Positions 28,272 to 37,991 are shown, counted from the stretch's first letter. The stretch is DNA of 64,000 nucleotides from an uncultured Flavobacteriales bacterium (GCA_946479285.1 CAMLFH010000021.1:1-64000); one strand, 5' to 3'. Translations and numbers: made by a program. The notes: generated by a model not told the origin, from the letters alone.

Positions 28272-28301
28272 CAAAGTTACTAAAATGAGGCGATTTATCA
28301 A
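28272..28301 (-). promoter_or_regulatory. valS promoter
   Basis: On the minus strand TAACTTTG (28279-28272) fits the Bacteroidota -7 consensus exactly, and TTG (28301-28299) lies 19 nt upstream as the -33 element. Transcription should begin near 28265-28268, leaving a leader of about 50 nt. Confidence 0.6.
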
Positions 28302-28324
28302 GTCGTGAAAACCGTGAATTTCAC

Positions 28325-28332
28325 TATTTTTG
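28325..28332 (+). promoter_or_regulatory. -7 box upstream of the TIGR02117-type gene
   Basis: TATTTTTG matches TAnnTTTG and ends 14 nt before the ATG at 28347. It lies downstream of an in-frame GTG (28305), so the GTG cannot be the start if this promoter is used. The -33 element is not clear. Confidence 0.4.
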
Positions 28333-28346
28333 AATCAAATCAGTGT

Positions 28347-29030
28347 ATGAAAAAAACGGTAAGAGTGTTTTCCAGGAGTGTTCGAATATTCTTCGAAACC
28401 CTGTTTGCATTTATCTGCATCTACATGCTGGTATTCCTGGTCATTTCTCCGTTTAGTATTGAAGCGGAAAAAACAACTGATTTAAAAACTGAAATCGTTT
28501 ACCTTTCTACCAATGGGATTCATTCGGATGTCATCCTGCCGATTCACCATCCGTTAAAGGATTGGGAAGAAACATTGAACCTGAAAAAAGGATTGGCGGT
28601 AGATACTTTTCAAACCCATTTGAAATTTGGCTGGGGAGATAAAAACTTCTTCCTGAAAACCAAAGAATGGGGCGATATGGAAGTAGGGACAGTTGTAAAT
28701 ACAGTCTTTGGAAGAGGTCCCGGCGCCATGCACCTCATCTTGTGTACTCCAAAGGATTTGGATAAGGCGAGTTTGGTGGAATTGCATTTGACGAAGAAAC
28801 AATACAAACGCTTATGCGCTTTTATTCATCGCAGTTTCAAATTTGAGCATGGAAAAGCAAAGGCAATTGAGAATCATCCTTATGGAACGTATGATTTCTT
28901 TTTCGATTCGAGTATTGAGTACAATATGACTTATACCTGCAATACCTGGACGAACAATGCACTGAAGCGCGGCGGACAAAAAGCTTGTGTGTGGACGCCG
29001 TTTAAAGGAGCGATCTTTTCGAAGTATTAA
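28347..29030 (+). CDS. TIGR02117/DUF2459-family membrane-anchored protein
   Basis: A 227-residue protein starting MKKTVRVFSRSV; an upstream GTG in frame is less likely because a -7 box lies between the two. One N-terminal membrane helix (about 10-35, FFETLFAFICIYMLVFLVI) puts the rest in the periplasm. The family is recognised from VYLSTNGIHSDVILPI, FGWGDKNFFL and YTCNTWTNNALKRGG with a conserved Cys/Asn pair. The pattern with an early His and a later Cys looks like a papain-like (NlpC/P60-like) arrangement, though I cannot confirm catalysis. Function of the family is not established. It is divergent from valS. Confidence 0.82.
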   Translation: MKKTVRVFSRSVRIFFETLFAFICIYMLVFLVISPFSIEAEKTTDLKTEIVYLSTNGIHSDVILPIHHPLKDWEETLNLKKGLAVDTFQTHLKFGWGDKNFFLKTKEWGDMEVGTVVNTVFGRGPGAMHLILCTPKDLDKASLVELHLTKKQYKRLCAFIHRSFKFEHGKAKAIENHPYGTYDFFFDSSIEYNMTYTCNTWTNNALKRGGQKACVWTPFKGAIFSKY

Positions 29031-29045
29031 AATTACCGGGATAAA

Positions 29046-29071
29046 AGAAAACCCGGCATTTCTACCGGGTT
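29046..29071 (-). terminator. Terminator for the low-complexity secreted protein gene
   Basis: AACCCGG (29050-29056) and CCGGGTT (29065-29071) make a 7-bp GC-rich stem with an 8-base loop; on the minus strand TTTTCTTTTAT follows. It lies about 115 bp beyond the stop at 29185. On the plus strand there is no T-run, so it does not clearly end the TIGR02117-type gene. Confidence 0.6.
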
Positions 29072-29184
29072 CCAATCTGTTTATTGTCAGCTGTGGTTGA
29101 CGTATCATATAAGCCACTTTCATAAATCTTTTTTACGACTGCACTGACGCTTGTCTGTGTCAAATCGTCAGCTTACACTGACTC

Positions 29185-29718
29185 TTATTTCTTTCCTTTT
29201 CCTTTTCCGTTCCCGTTTCCTTTTGAGGAATTTCCGTTTCCGTTTCCATTCCCTTTGTCATTCCCGCCACCTGAACTTTTCGGCTTAGCATTTTCGCCAC
29301 CACCAGAGCTCGCTTTGGAATTTCCTTTTGATTTATCCTTCGCTTTTCCTTTCAAAGCATGGAACTCAGCTGATCCGGGCTTGATCCCCATTTCCTTGGC
29401 CATTGCTCCCCAGCCTTTGGATTTACTGGTGGAATAAACCTTGATCACTTCCTCAATCGGCTTGCGTGTAATATTTGAAACCTGGAAAGCCATGAAAGCA
29501 TCCCCGGCATTCATTCCCACTTTAAAACATGCTTCCACTTTCGGAAGCCCCACATTGAATGTTTTTGTCAGGTTCAGTTTGAACGCTGATAAATCTTTAT
29601 TAGCATCCGAATTCACGATTTTCAGACTTGCATCCAATTCCACATCACCGGATCTGTAATCCTGCCCGAAACTGATTCCTGAAACCAGCATAACTGCTAA
29701 AAAAATAACTTTTTTCAT
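29185..29718 (-). CDS. Secreted protein with Gly/Asn/Lys/Ser low-complexity tail
   Basis: I take the start at MKKVIFLAVMLVSG (177 residues); the frame is open 11 codons earlier but the signal peptide begins here. After the signal (cleavage near SFGQ) a compact helical region (about 20-115) ends in VYSTSKSKGWGAMAKEMGIKPGSAEFHALK, a motif I have seen in unnamed proteins of several phyla. The last 55 residues consist of Lys, Gly, Asn and Ser in short repeats (GNGNGN, KGKGK), a flexible, strongly basic tail. The role is unknown; a basic tail could bind polysaccharide, nucleic acid or lipid A outside the inner membrane. No operon partner. I see no cysteines that would suggest a redox function. Confidence 0.7.
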   Translation of the reverse strand: MKKVIFLAVMLVSGISFGQDYRSGDVELDASLKIVNSDANKDLSAFKLNLTKTFNVGLPKVEACFKVGMNAGDAFMAFQVSNITRKPIEEVIKVYSTSKSKGWGAMAKEMGIKPGSAEFHALKGKAKDKSKGNSKASSGGGENAKPKSSGGGNDKGNGNGNGNSSKGNGNGKGKGKK

Positions 29719-29775
29719 AATACTTGTAGTTTTACAGGAGTAATGATACATCTTTTTTTGAGAATATGTACACTC

Positions 29776-32700
29776 TTATCTCAACTCAATATCAGTTCTG
29801 ATTTCTAATTCTTCGTTTCTGCTTTTCCCGTAATTTATGCGGGTTAAGATTTCTCCGTTTTTATAAACCGTCACTTCTATTTCCTTATCGTTTTCCAAAC
29901 TATGAACATTGAATTCATAATACGGATTATCCGGATCGATACAAACACCACCGATATACGCCTTTTCATCCAAATCGCCTGCCAGCCATTTTCCGTTTTG
30001 CTTTCCTTCCACATACCTTCCAAGGCGTTTTAACTTTCCGTCCGGAGCATAAAACTTCCACAAACCTTCCGGCAATCCGTTTTTCATTTCGCCTTCATTC
30101 ATCAAAGCACCATTGTCGTAATAGTTTTTGGCAAGACCGTTCATCTTAGTAGGATCTTTCGCTGCAATGGTTACGAATTGTCTTTCTGTATAATAATCAT
30201 CGCTGGAACACTGGTAAGTTGCGTCCTCAAAAAGCACGTAGCGTTTGGAAATCTCGTTTCCAAGTGTGTCAAAATCCGTCTGAACACCAATAATTTTCCA
30301 TTCCTGATCTCCCAGTTTTACAAGCGAATCAAAGTAAACTAATTCGTATTGTTTGTGACCGTTGTAGTTATTGACTTTCCACACCCCTTTTTTGATAGAA
30401 TTTCCATGGCGTTCCATCCAGAGATTACCTTCGCGGGAAACTATTCCGTTTGGAAAGTACTTTTTAAAATAATATGTCTGCAAAGCTTTACCTTGATATC
30501 GGATTCTTTTTGGTTTGAATAACTGATTATCCGAAAGCGAATGAGACAACATTAATTCATCTTCTGTTAAATGCAGCCTTAACACTTCATCTGAAGACTG
30601 ATAGAATCCAGTTTGATAAAGTATCCATTCTTCAGCATTATCTTGATAAATAAAACGCATTCCGGATGAAAAGCTAATGTTGGTAGAATCCTCATACATT
30701 TCAGTGGTATTTATAATCCCGTTCACATATTCATTCCTCAACAGGTAAAATCCTTGATAAACAACTCCCGATTCATTGATTACACCGTTCATTAATCTTT
30801 TAAAGTCAATAGCACCATCCGGTCGTTTCCTGAACAACACTTCTCCGGTCGAATAATAGTCATCCGAAAAATCTCCCACTATTTCCAAACCGGTTATAAG
30901 ACCACCTTTTTTATCAAAATTTGCAAAACCCAGGGTGTCAAAAGTGGATCCGAAAAAGGATTTTTCCCTGATTAATAGTTTCCCAACCGACTCATCCTTC
31001 GGAAAGGTTGCACTTTCTATTCGATAATCGACATGTGTTAGATCTTCGCGATAGGTCAAAGTTCTCCCCCGATAATAATACCGAAAGGCATTTCCTTCTT
31101 TTAAGCCGTTTTTGAATGGAATAACACCACTTGTATCTCCGTTTGAAAAATAATAAAGGAAGTTTCCATTCAGCATTCCATTTTCCAACTGCATGGACTT
31201 GGCCATAAATATTTTTTTTAAGCCTTTTGTTGAAAAATGATGGGTTGAATCTGCTTCAAAATTCCGGATTATTTCTTTTTGGTCCCGCTTACTTTTAGAT
31301 TCCCAAATGGTTACTATTCCGTTAGCCATTCCATTGCGGTAGTCCAATTCAGTGCGTTTGTTATAAGAACGATCTGTGAGAACTACTTTTCCTTCTAATC
31401 GATTGCCTTTCAAATGTCCGCTAAGCCCTTTATAAAGAACATCTTCATTAAAAAAACCCAGTGTTCTGGGACCAATTATTGAAAAGAAATCTCCAGGATT
31501 CATCGGTTCACTTGAAAAAGAAACCTTCTTGTTATCTATAAGAAGTTGAATGGTCCATTGAAAATAAGGTTTCTCAGAAATTTCAATCGGTCCTTCGTAC
31601 TCCACACCATTAATCTTTAAACTGAAAGACCTGTCATGGTTTATTTCACTGATTGTCAACTCGATTTCCCCACGCTTATAGATACTCACATAAGTATTTG
31701 TATCGATTTTGTGACTAATTAATCCCTCTTTCAAATAAATCATCTCCTGAATAGCAGGGTCGTTCACCAACTGAAATCTCGCGTATTTCAGTTTTTCAAA
31801 TTGATCCCATTGAATGATCTCAAAGACAGTGTCATTTCTTATGGCATTATTTTTCAAACGGCTATTCAAATAATAATAGATCTCTTCATTTCCTATACTG
31901 AAACTTGTATTCACCTCATACCCATTAATGAATTTCCTGATCGGAGTTTTTTTGTTCAGGGTGCTTTTCAGTTCATTCCCCAACAAATCATAGACAATGC
32001 GGTGAATCTGAGTTCCATCTGTCCAAATGGTATCGAATTGTTTTCCATTGCTAAACCAGCTTGAACCGCTGAATTTGCGCGTAACCGTGTCCAAATAACA
32101 ACTATAGATCAGTTTTTGAGTCTTGCGATCATAAACCTTATAGTAAGTATCAAAACAAGGAACACTCCGGGTAACTCTTACACCGACCAAACTATTTTCG
32201 GGATTCGATTGAGTGGAATCCTTTATCGATTTGAGTTTTACCGAATGAGTCTTCATTAATTCCGGAGCTATTCTATAAATCTCACCTATCTCAGGTAAAA
32301 ACTTCAATTTTATTTTTTCCCTGAAACCAGGAATGAAATCATTCCTGCGTATCTGTGAAAAATTCCCGTAATCTATCCAAACATCCAGTGCCTGAAACTC
32401 ATCATACACAATACTATCCCGATAATCTATCAGAGTGGTCTTACCAACTAACAGTTCGTTCTTATAATTCTTAATGCTGTATAATTCCCCTCTGAAATAT
32501 TTGCGGAACTCTCCCTCTTTTAGTCCGGAAATGTAATTACCAAAAGAAATGTATGCTCCATACATACTGTTGTACTGCCCATTCGCTAATGATTCTTGCC
32601 AAAGCCCCACTTTTAAACTCTTGTCGTACGTTCCATTTGTCAGGGTATCTCCCGTTATATTGAAGCGCGTAAACTGATTGTGCAGTTCATTGTTCTTCAA

Positions 32701-33225
32701 CTCAAAGAGAACACAAACTTTGTCGCGTACTTTTTGTTGTTTGGAGCCTTTATCCAAAGTCACATACGGCAGATAGAACTGCACGTATTTCCCGGAAGGA
32801 AGATTCTTAGATACCGGAGGAATTCCGCTAAATCCTTTGGAATCCAATTCGTAGTAAATTTTACCTTTTTCCTCGTATTCCTTCGCAAATTTCAAACCTG
32901 TTTTTTGAATTTCCAGGTCGCGTTCCAATGGAATAGAATCCCGGACTTCTTTGCGTTTATACTTTTCCGCATAAATGGCTTTGTGCAGCTTTTTTGAATT
33001 CAGTTTAGCCCGCGGATCATCTGACATTTTCCATTCCATCCAAATAGGAAACTCATCTGCACGTATTCGCAATTGATAATAGTAGTACGAGCTAAAATCA
33101 ATGGACTCCTGAACCGGGTAAACATACCGCCATTCGTCATTGATCTTTATGGAATCGGGCAGCTGACCCAAACAAGCCAGGCTTGAAAGAGCGATCACGA
33201 GGAAGGTTAGTAAGGTTTTTATCAT
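29776..33225 (-). CDS. Large secreted MORN_2-type repeat protein
   Basis: A 1149-residue protein with a Sec signal (MIKTLLTFLVIALSSLACLGQ). Much of it consists of short repeats of the form G-x-Y/W-x-x-x-Y-x-N/D-G-x-x-x-x-x-x-x-Y-x-x-G-x-x-x-G, as in MKNGLPEGLWKFYAPDGK, YVEGKQNGKWLAGDL and FKNGLKEGNAFRYYYRG, typical of MORN_2 (YwqK-like) repeats, which fold as beta-hairpin ladders. Repeats are clear near 190-250, 600-720 and 1050-1110 and degenerate in between. No sorting domain or membrane anchor is seen, so it may stay in the periplasm. It starts 15 bp after the stop of tex and is probably transcribed with it, although the two functions look unrelated. Binding partner unknown. Confidence 0.85.
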   Translation of the reverse strand: MIKTLLTFLVIALSSLACLGQLPDSIKINDEWRYVYPVQESIDFSSYYYYQLRIRADEFPIWMEWKMSDDPRAKLNSKKLHKAIYAEKYKRKEVRDSIPLERDLEIQKTGLKFAKEYEEKGKIYYELDSKGFSGIPPVSKNLPSGKYVQFYLPYVTLDKGSKQQKVRDKVCVLFELKNNELHNQFTRFNITGDTLTNGTYDKSLKVGLWQESLANGQYNSMYGAYISFGNYISGLKEGEFRKYFRGELYSIKNYKNELLVGKTTLIDYRDSIVYDEFQALDVWIDYGNFSQIRRNDFIPGFREKIKLKFLPEIGEIYRIAPELMKTHSVKLKSIKDSTQSNPENSLVGVRVTRSVPCFDTYYKVYDRKTQKLIYSCYLDTVTRKFSGSSWFSNGKQFDTIWTDGTQIHRIVYDLLGNELKSTLNKKTPIRKFINGYEVNTSFSIGNEEIYYYLNSRLKNNAIRNDTVFEIIQWDQFEKLKYARFQLVNDPAIQEMIYLKEGLISHKIDTNTYVSIYKRGEIELTISEINHDRSFSLKINGVEYEGPIEISEKPYFQWTIQLLIDNKKVSFSSEPMNPGDFFSIIGPRTLGFFNEDVLYKGLSGHLKGNRLEGKVVLTDRSYNKRTELDYRNGMANGIVTIWESKSKRDQKEIIRNFEADSTHHFSTKGLKKIFMAKSMQLENGMLNGNFLYYFSNGDTSGVIPFKNGLKEGNAFRYYYRGRTLTYREDLTHVDYRIESATFPKDESVGKLLIREKSFFGSTFDTLGFANFDKKGGLITGLEIVGDFSDDYYSTGEVLFRKRPDGAIDFKRLMNGVINESGVVYQGFYLLRNEYVNGIINTTEMYEDSTNISFSSGMRFIYQDNAEEWILYQTGFYQSSDEVLRLHLTEDELMLSHSLSDNQLFKPKRIRYQGKALQTYYFKKYFPNGIVSREGNLWMERHGNSIKKGVWKVNNYNGHKQYELVYFDSLVKLGDQEWKIIGVQTDFDTLGNEISKRYVLFEDATYQCSSDDYYTERQFVTIAAKDPTKMNGLAKNYYDNGALMNEGEMKNGLPEGLWKFYAPDGKLKRLGRYVEGKQNGKWLAGDLDEKAYIGGVCIDPDNPYYEFNVHSLENDKEIEVTVYKNGEILTRINYGKSRNEELEIRTDIELR

Positions 33226-33240
33226 AGTTTGGTCTTTGTC

Positions 33241-35352
33241 TTAGTTCAGGCGCTGCAAACCAATCCGTTTCCTGCTTTCGTCGATTTCCACCACCCGCAC
33301 TTCCACATGCTCATGCAGGGAAATGAATTGCGTTGGATCTTCCACGTAAACATCCGCTAACTGCGATTTATGGATCAGTCCGTTTTCTTTGATGCCAATA
33401 TTAACGAAAGCTCCGAAATTGGTTACATTGGTTACGATTCCATTCAGGATCATTCCTTCTTTCAAATCGCCAATTGTTTTGATGCGGCTGTCGAATTCCA
33501 GCACTTTTGCCTGCTTTCTCGGATCTCGTCCAGGTTTCTTCAATTCTTTGATAATATCTGTGAAGGTAAAGGAATCAATCTCCGGGAAATCACTTTGTTT
33601 CACTTCTTTTAATTTGACTTCATTCCCAATGAGCTCTTTCAATTCGACTCCCAGTTTTTTGACAATTTGATTGACGAACTTGTAGCTTTCCGGGTGAACC
33701 GAAGAATTATCCAGCGGGTTTTCGCCATCACGGACACGTAAAAATCCTGCTGCCTGTTCGTAAGCCTTATCCCCCAAACGTTTTACTTTCTTCAGTTCTG
33801 CACGCGATTTGATTCCGCCGTTTTCTGTTCGGTAAGCCACAATGTTTTCTGCCAATCCCATTCCCAAACCGGAAACATAGCTCAGCAAATAAGGAGAAGC
33901 GGTATTCAAATCCACCCCAACCGCATTCACGGCAGAAACGACCACATCGTCCAAGGCATCTTTCAAAGAAGTTTGGTTGACTTCGTGCTGGTATTGTCCT
34001 ACTCCAACAGATTTCGCATCGATCTTCACCAATTCGGCCAACGGGTCCATCAAACGGCGACCAATAGAAACCGCTCCGCGAACTGTTACATCATAATCCG
34101 GGAATTCTTTTCGCGCAATCGGACTTGCGGAATAGATTGAAGCTCCGTCTTCACGAACAACGTAAACTTCCAAATCGCGGTCAAATCGAATATGCTTGAT
34201 GAAGTTTTCAGTTTCTCTTCCTGCAGTTCCGTCACCAATCGCAATGGCTTCCATTTTATAAGATTGCACCAATTGGAAGATCTTAGCCGAGGCTTTATCT
34301 TTTTCGTTTTGAGGAGCGTGCGGATAAATGGTCACATTCGTAAGCAGGTTTCCGTGTTCGTCCAAACAAACCACTTTACAACCTGTTCTAAATCCCGGGT
34401 CGATTGCCAATGTGCGCTTATTTCCAACCGGCGGAGCCAGTAATAATTGTTTTAGGTTGGTAGAGAAAACGGTAATCGCTTCTTTATCTGCTTTTTCTTT
34501 TGCCTGCGCCAATAATTCGTTTTCCAAAGAGGAACACATCAAACGGGAATAGGATTCTTTACATGCTTTCGCCACCAAATCACCACATTCGTCCTCTGTT
34601 TTCACAAAAAAGCGCTCCAAAGATTCCAGGGCGTCATCTTTCTCCGGTTGTGCTTTCAGGGAAAGAATTCCTTCACGCTCGGCACGGATAATTGCCAAAA
34701 AACGGTGTGAGGCTGTTTTATAAAGCGGTTCTGAAAAATCAAAGTAATCGCGGTATTTTGCTCCTTCTTCCTCTTTTCCTTTTACCAGTTTGGAAGCAAA
34801 GATTGCTTTTCGCTGGAACAAAGTTCTCACACGTCCGCGGGCAATTGCATTCTCATTGATCCATTCAGCCATAATATCCACAGCTCCCTGGATTGCCATG
34901 TCTTCATCAACAACTTCCCCTTTGAGAAAACGTTCTGCCATTTGCTCCGGATCTCCGCCACGCTGCGACATGATCATTCGCGCCAAAGGTTCCAATCCCA
35001 ATTTCTTCGCTTTATCTCCTTTTGTCTGGCGTTTCTGTTTGTAAGGCAAATAAATGTCTTCCAAAATCACCGAATCAAAACAAGTCACGACTTTGTTCTT
35101 TAATTCATCCGTCAATTTCCCCTGTTCCTCAATAGAAGCAACAATCGTTTGCTGACGTGCAATCAATTCGTCGTACTTTTTAGCCAAATCGCGGACTTGC
35201 GCAACCTGCACCTCATCCAAACCACCGGTCATTTCTTTCCGGTACCGCGAAATAAAAGGAACGGTTGCCCCTTCTTCCAATAGTTTAATAGTATTTTGAA
35301 TAGCCTTTTCCGTTAATCCGGATGTGTTTTTTACGAAGTCATTTTTTTGCAT
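33241..35352 (-). CDS. tex: Tex-type RNA-binding transcription accessory protein
   Basis: About 703 residues from MQKNDFVKNTSG; the frame is open 13 codons upstream, but a -7 box sits just before the chosen ATG. Domains in order: Tex N-terminal helical region with SRYRKEMTGGLDE (about 35-48), YqgF/RNase H-like fold starting KRTLAIDPGFRTGCKV (about 312-440), helix-hairpin-helix part (VDLNTASPYLLSYVSGLG..., about 480-545), and a C-terminal S1 domain (GMILNGIVTNVTNFGAFVNIG, about 625-700). Tex binds nucleic acid through S1 and affects transcription and stress survival; it is cytoplasmic. Length is a little below the E. coli protein (773). The MORN-type protein gene follows after 15 bp. Confidence 0.96.
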   Translation of the reverse strand: MQKNDFVKNTSGLTEKAIQNTIKLLEEGATVPFISRYRKEMTGGLDEVQVAQVRDLAKKYDELIARQQTIVASIEEQGKLTDELKNKVVTCFDSVILEDIYLPYKQKRQTKGDKAKKLGLEPLARMIMSQRGGDPEQMAERFLKGEVVDEDMAIQGAVDIMAEWINENAIARGRVRTLFQRKAIFASKLVKGKEEEGAKYRDYFDFSEPLYKTASHRFLAIIRAEREGILSLKAQPEKDDALESLERFFVKTEDECGDLVAKACKESYSRLMCSSLENELLAQAKEKADKEAITVFSTNLKQLLLAPPVGNKRTLAIDPGFRTGCKVVCLDEHGNLLTNVTIYPHAPQNEKDKASAKIFQLVQSYKMEAIAIGDGTAGRETENFIKHIRFDRDLEVYVVREDGASIYSASPIARKEFPDYDVTVRGAVSIGRRLMDPLAELVKIDAKSVGVGQYQHEVNQTSLKDALDDVVVSAVNAVGVDLNTASPYLLSYVSGLGMGLAENIVAYRTENGGIKSRAELKKVKRLGDKAYEQAAGFLRVRDGENPLDNSSVHPESYKFVNQIVKKLGVELKELIGNEVKLKEVKQSDFPEIDSFTFTDIIKELKKPGRDPRKQAKVLEFDSRIKTIGDLKEGMILNGIVTNVTNFGAFVNIGIKENGLIHKSQLADVYVEDPTQFISLHEHVEVRVVEIDESRKRIGLQRLN

Positions 35353-35357
35353 AGATG

Positions 35358-35365
35358 CAAATATA
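35358..35365 (-). promoter_or_regulatory. tex -7 promoter box in leaderless position
   Basis: On the minus strand TATATTTG matches TAnnTTTG and ends 5 nt before the tex ATG (complement of 35350-35352). Transcription would then begin at about the start codon. No convincing -33 TTTG is visible. Confidence 0.4.
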
Positions 35366-35534
35366 GAAGTTCCGAAAACACGCGATCGCACCTGTTGAAA
35401 AAAGAACGCTTATAATAATGACCGGAAGATAATTAATCCGCACTCTTCCGATTTAAGCGGTGACAAAAACGCAAAGTTCGTATTTCATTTTCCAACCAAT
35501 CCCGACAAGTCTTATCTACTACAAAACTAGCGTT

Positions 35535-37991
35535 ATGAAAAACCATATAATCATCTTTATCTTTCTTGCATTTTCCAAAGTTTCGTTTGGACAAGCCTCT
35601 GACACCTTAGCACTCAACCTCAGTCAAAATTACTGTGGAGAAGCCTTTTTTAATATGACCTATTTATTTAACACGCAAGATTCAATCCTATTTCATATTG
35701 ACTTTGGAAACAATACAGATACTATCATTATCAGTGAGTCTTCCTCTGGAATTAACTATCCTTATAATGATTTCTCATCGACCTATGTATATTCCGGAAA
35801 CTACACCGTAGAGATTACAGCGGAAACAAGTGGCGGAACATTTTTAGATCATAAAATGTACAACCTTGCCATAATCGGTGGTGAAGGCTGCTCCCAGGAA
35901 CCCATCTTTAAAATACGAAATAATTTTTCCGGAGGCTGGTTTGATTTTATCACAGATCCAATTCCAATGGATTTTATCGGGAACGATGGAATTACGCACA
36001 CTATTTCTCCAACAGACTCTACAACTCCATATTTAACAAACTCACTGCTTTATCCTGCTCAGATGACAGCAAATCCAGCCTGGATGACAGCTCACAATAT
36101 GGTCCAGTTAAATCCACCAATCCATTTTTCCGCACCTACAGTGCCCTTGTTGGAAGATATGTACTTTGGACTGGGATATCCGTCTATTATCGTTTCCAGA
36201 ACAGACGTTGCGAATGTGAATAACTCTATGCAATTGGATGTTTACTCAACCAGTGTTGATGATCAGAATCCTAATACTTGCTACCTGAAGTTGAATAATA
36301 CACTTGATGCTATTCCTGACAGTATTCGGCGCATTCGTGTAGAGTACGATCCATTTTTGCAGGTGAATCATCAAACTTTATTAAATATAACACAGGGAAC
36401 TGGTTTTATTGAATTTGACGTTGAAAAATTAAATCTTTACCAAAGCATCCCTTTCGGACTGACAGCTAGCAGTGTGGTATCATTAGACAGCATCTACTTC
36501 AGATGTTACTACCTGAATAATACGGATCAAAATGCACAAGATGACACCACCAGTTTATTTTTTGAATCCGTAGATCCTTGTGAGGGAATGACTGATTCAA
36601 TCCTCAATATTTCTTCAAGTTCGACACTTACTCAAAGCGGCAGCGCGGTAGCTTCTTACCTGACTCTTGCAAAAAACATGTGTGAGGAAGTAGACAGCAT
36701 TGAAGTCACTATTCATCATTCTCCATTACTGGAATTTGACAACGCAAATGCATCATTTCAATTCACACCAGTCAATGACAGCACATTGCATGGATATGTT
36801 ACCATTTCTCAATACAACTCAAGTCAGTATTTTGCCGTACCATTCACATTGGATGCCATCCCACCGGGATATATTTTCGTAAACTATTCGATTGATTTCC
36901 AGGACTTCGATTTGGTAGATAATTTTACAGGCGATACGATAAGCTTTACATCTTGTGATTCAGTGGATTTTTCACTTTCATCGCTCTCAGCAGTCATGAT
37001 TGCACCACTTGAAGCAGGAAGCTGTAATATAAGCCCGTTAATTATGGCTCCATGCGCATTAGCTGACAGCGGAGAACTTCGGATCACTTTTCCCGGATAT
37101 GTAACATTGGATTCTACGACCTTGTTGTTGGGAACTTTTACCGATTCAACTTTATATATTTTGGTCGACTGGAGCAATCAAAATGAATACTTCTCAATTA
37201 ATTTTCACATTCCCGGAACCATTCCAAGTGGAACACCTTACACGATTAGCGCTAAAATTGTAAGCAGCTACGATACTGACACCACAAACAATGAAGTTTC
37301 TTACCAGGGGAACGTTTTGAATTCATACGATCCGAATGAAAAACACGCTGACCTGCCTGCTGATTTAAACCCGAATCTTCAAGAGAAAATAACTTACACG
37401 ATTCATTTCCAAAATGATGGAAACCTGGAAGCATACAATATTGAAGTTCGTGATACCCTTTCTACAAACCTGGATATTTCTACTTTTCAATTTTTGGGAG
37501 CTTCCCACCCTTGCGAAGTCAATATGGATATTACAACCAGGGAAGTAGTCTTTAGTTTCCCGAATATAATGCTCCCTTCCAGCGAATCGGACACTTTGGG
37601 TTCACAAGGTATTTTCAGTTATCAAATTTTAGAAAACAACAATCTGCCTCTTGGTTCCGTAATCGAAAATACAGCTTATATTTACTTTGATTTCAATCCG
37701 GCGATTGTTACCAATACCACTTATCATACCAATCAAGCGCCTCTTGGAACCGACAAAATCACCAACGAACGGATTTATTTATACCCCAATCCGGCAGAGG
37801 AAAAAATTAAATTTAGCGGTGGGTCAGTTCACGAAATTTCCATTTACGATTTGGCCGGAAAATTAGTATTGAACACTAATGCTGTTTTCGATAATGAAGT
37901 TTCCCTGAACAACCTCCAAACAGGTATTTACCAGGTTGTTTTGAGAACAAACAATGGTATTTCAAATCAAAAATTAGTCATCAAAAAATAG
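35535..37991 (+). CDS. Secreted surface protein with conserved-repeat (DUF7619-like) domain and T9SS type A sorting domain
   Basis: About 818 residues from MKNHIIIFIFLAFSKVSFGQ, a good signal peptide; the frame is open 25 codons earlier without a plausible start. The body is beta-rich, Ser/Thr/Asn/Asp-rich adhesin-like sequence. Residues about 590-730 fit the domain starting NSYDPNEKHADLPADL, with ITYTIHFQNDGNLEAYNIEVRD, often found before sorting domains in Bacteroidota. The last 75 residues form a type A sorting domain (IYLYPNPAEEKIKF... GIYQVVLRTNNG). Expected to be exported by T9SS and fixed to the surface. It is divergent from tex and followed by a clear terminator. No enzyme motif seen. 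Confidence 0.87.
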   Translation: MKNHIIIFIFLAFSKVSFGQASDTLALNLSQNYCGEAFFNMTYLFNTQDSILFHIDFGNNTDTIIISESSSGINYPYNDFSSTYVYSGNYTVEITAETSGGTFLDHKMYNLAIIGGEGCSQEPIFKIRNNFSGGWFDFITDPIPMDFIGNDGITHTISPTDSTTPYLTNSLLYPAQMTANPAWMTAHNMVQLNPPIHFSAPTVPLLEDMYFGLGYPSIIVSRTDVANVNNSMQLDVYSTSVDDQNPNTCYLKLNNTLDAIPDSIRRIRVEYDPFLQVNHQTLLNITQGTGFIEFDVEKLNLYQSIPFGLTASSVVSLDSIYFRCYYLNNTDQNAQDDTTSLFFESVDPCEGMTDSILNISSSSTLTQSGSAVASYLTLAKNMCEEVDSIEVTIHHSPLLEFDNANASFQFTPVNDSTLHGYVTISQYNSSQYFAVPFTLDAIPPGYIFVNYSIDFQDFDLVDNFTGDTISFTSCDSVDFSLSSLSAVMIAPLEAGSCNISPLIMAPCALADSGELRITFPGYVTLDSTTLLLGTFTDSTLYILVDWSNQNEYFSINFHIPGTIPSGTPYTISAKIVSSYDTDTTNNEVSYQGNVLNSYDPNEKHADLPADLNPNLQEKITYTIHFQNDGNLEAYNIEVRDTLSTNLDISTFQFLGASHPCEVNMDITTREVVFSFPNIMLPSSESDTLGSQGIFSYQILENNNLPLGSVIENTAYIYFDFNPAIVTNTTYHTNQAPLGTDKITNERIYLYPNPAEEKIKFSGGSVHEISIYDLAGKLVLNTNAVFDNEVSLNNLQTGIYQVVLRTNNGISNQKLVIKK

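Noticed and set aside
28305..28346. GTG start for the TIGR02117-type protein
   Set aside because: A consensus -7 box at 28325-28332 lies after it, and the membrane segment begins right after the ATG at 28347.
35460..35534. N-terminal extension of the T9SS surface protein
   Set aside because: The extension has no plausible start or signal; MKNHIIIFIFLAFS at 35535 begins a normal signal peptide.
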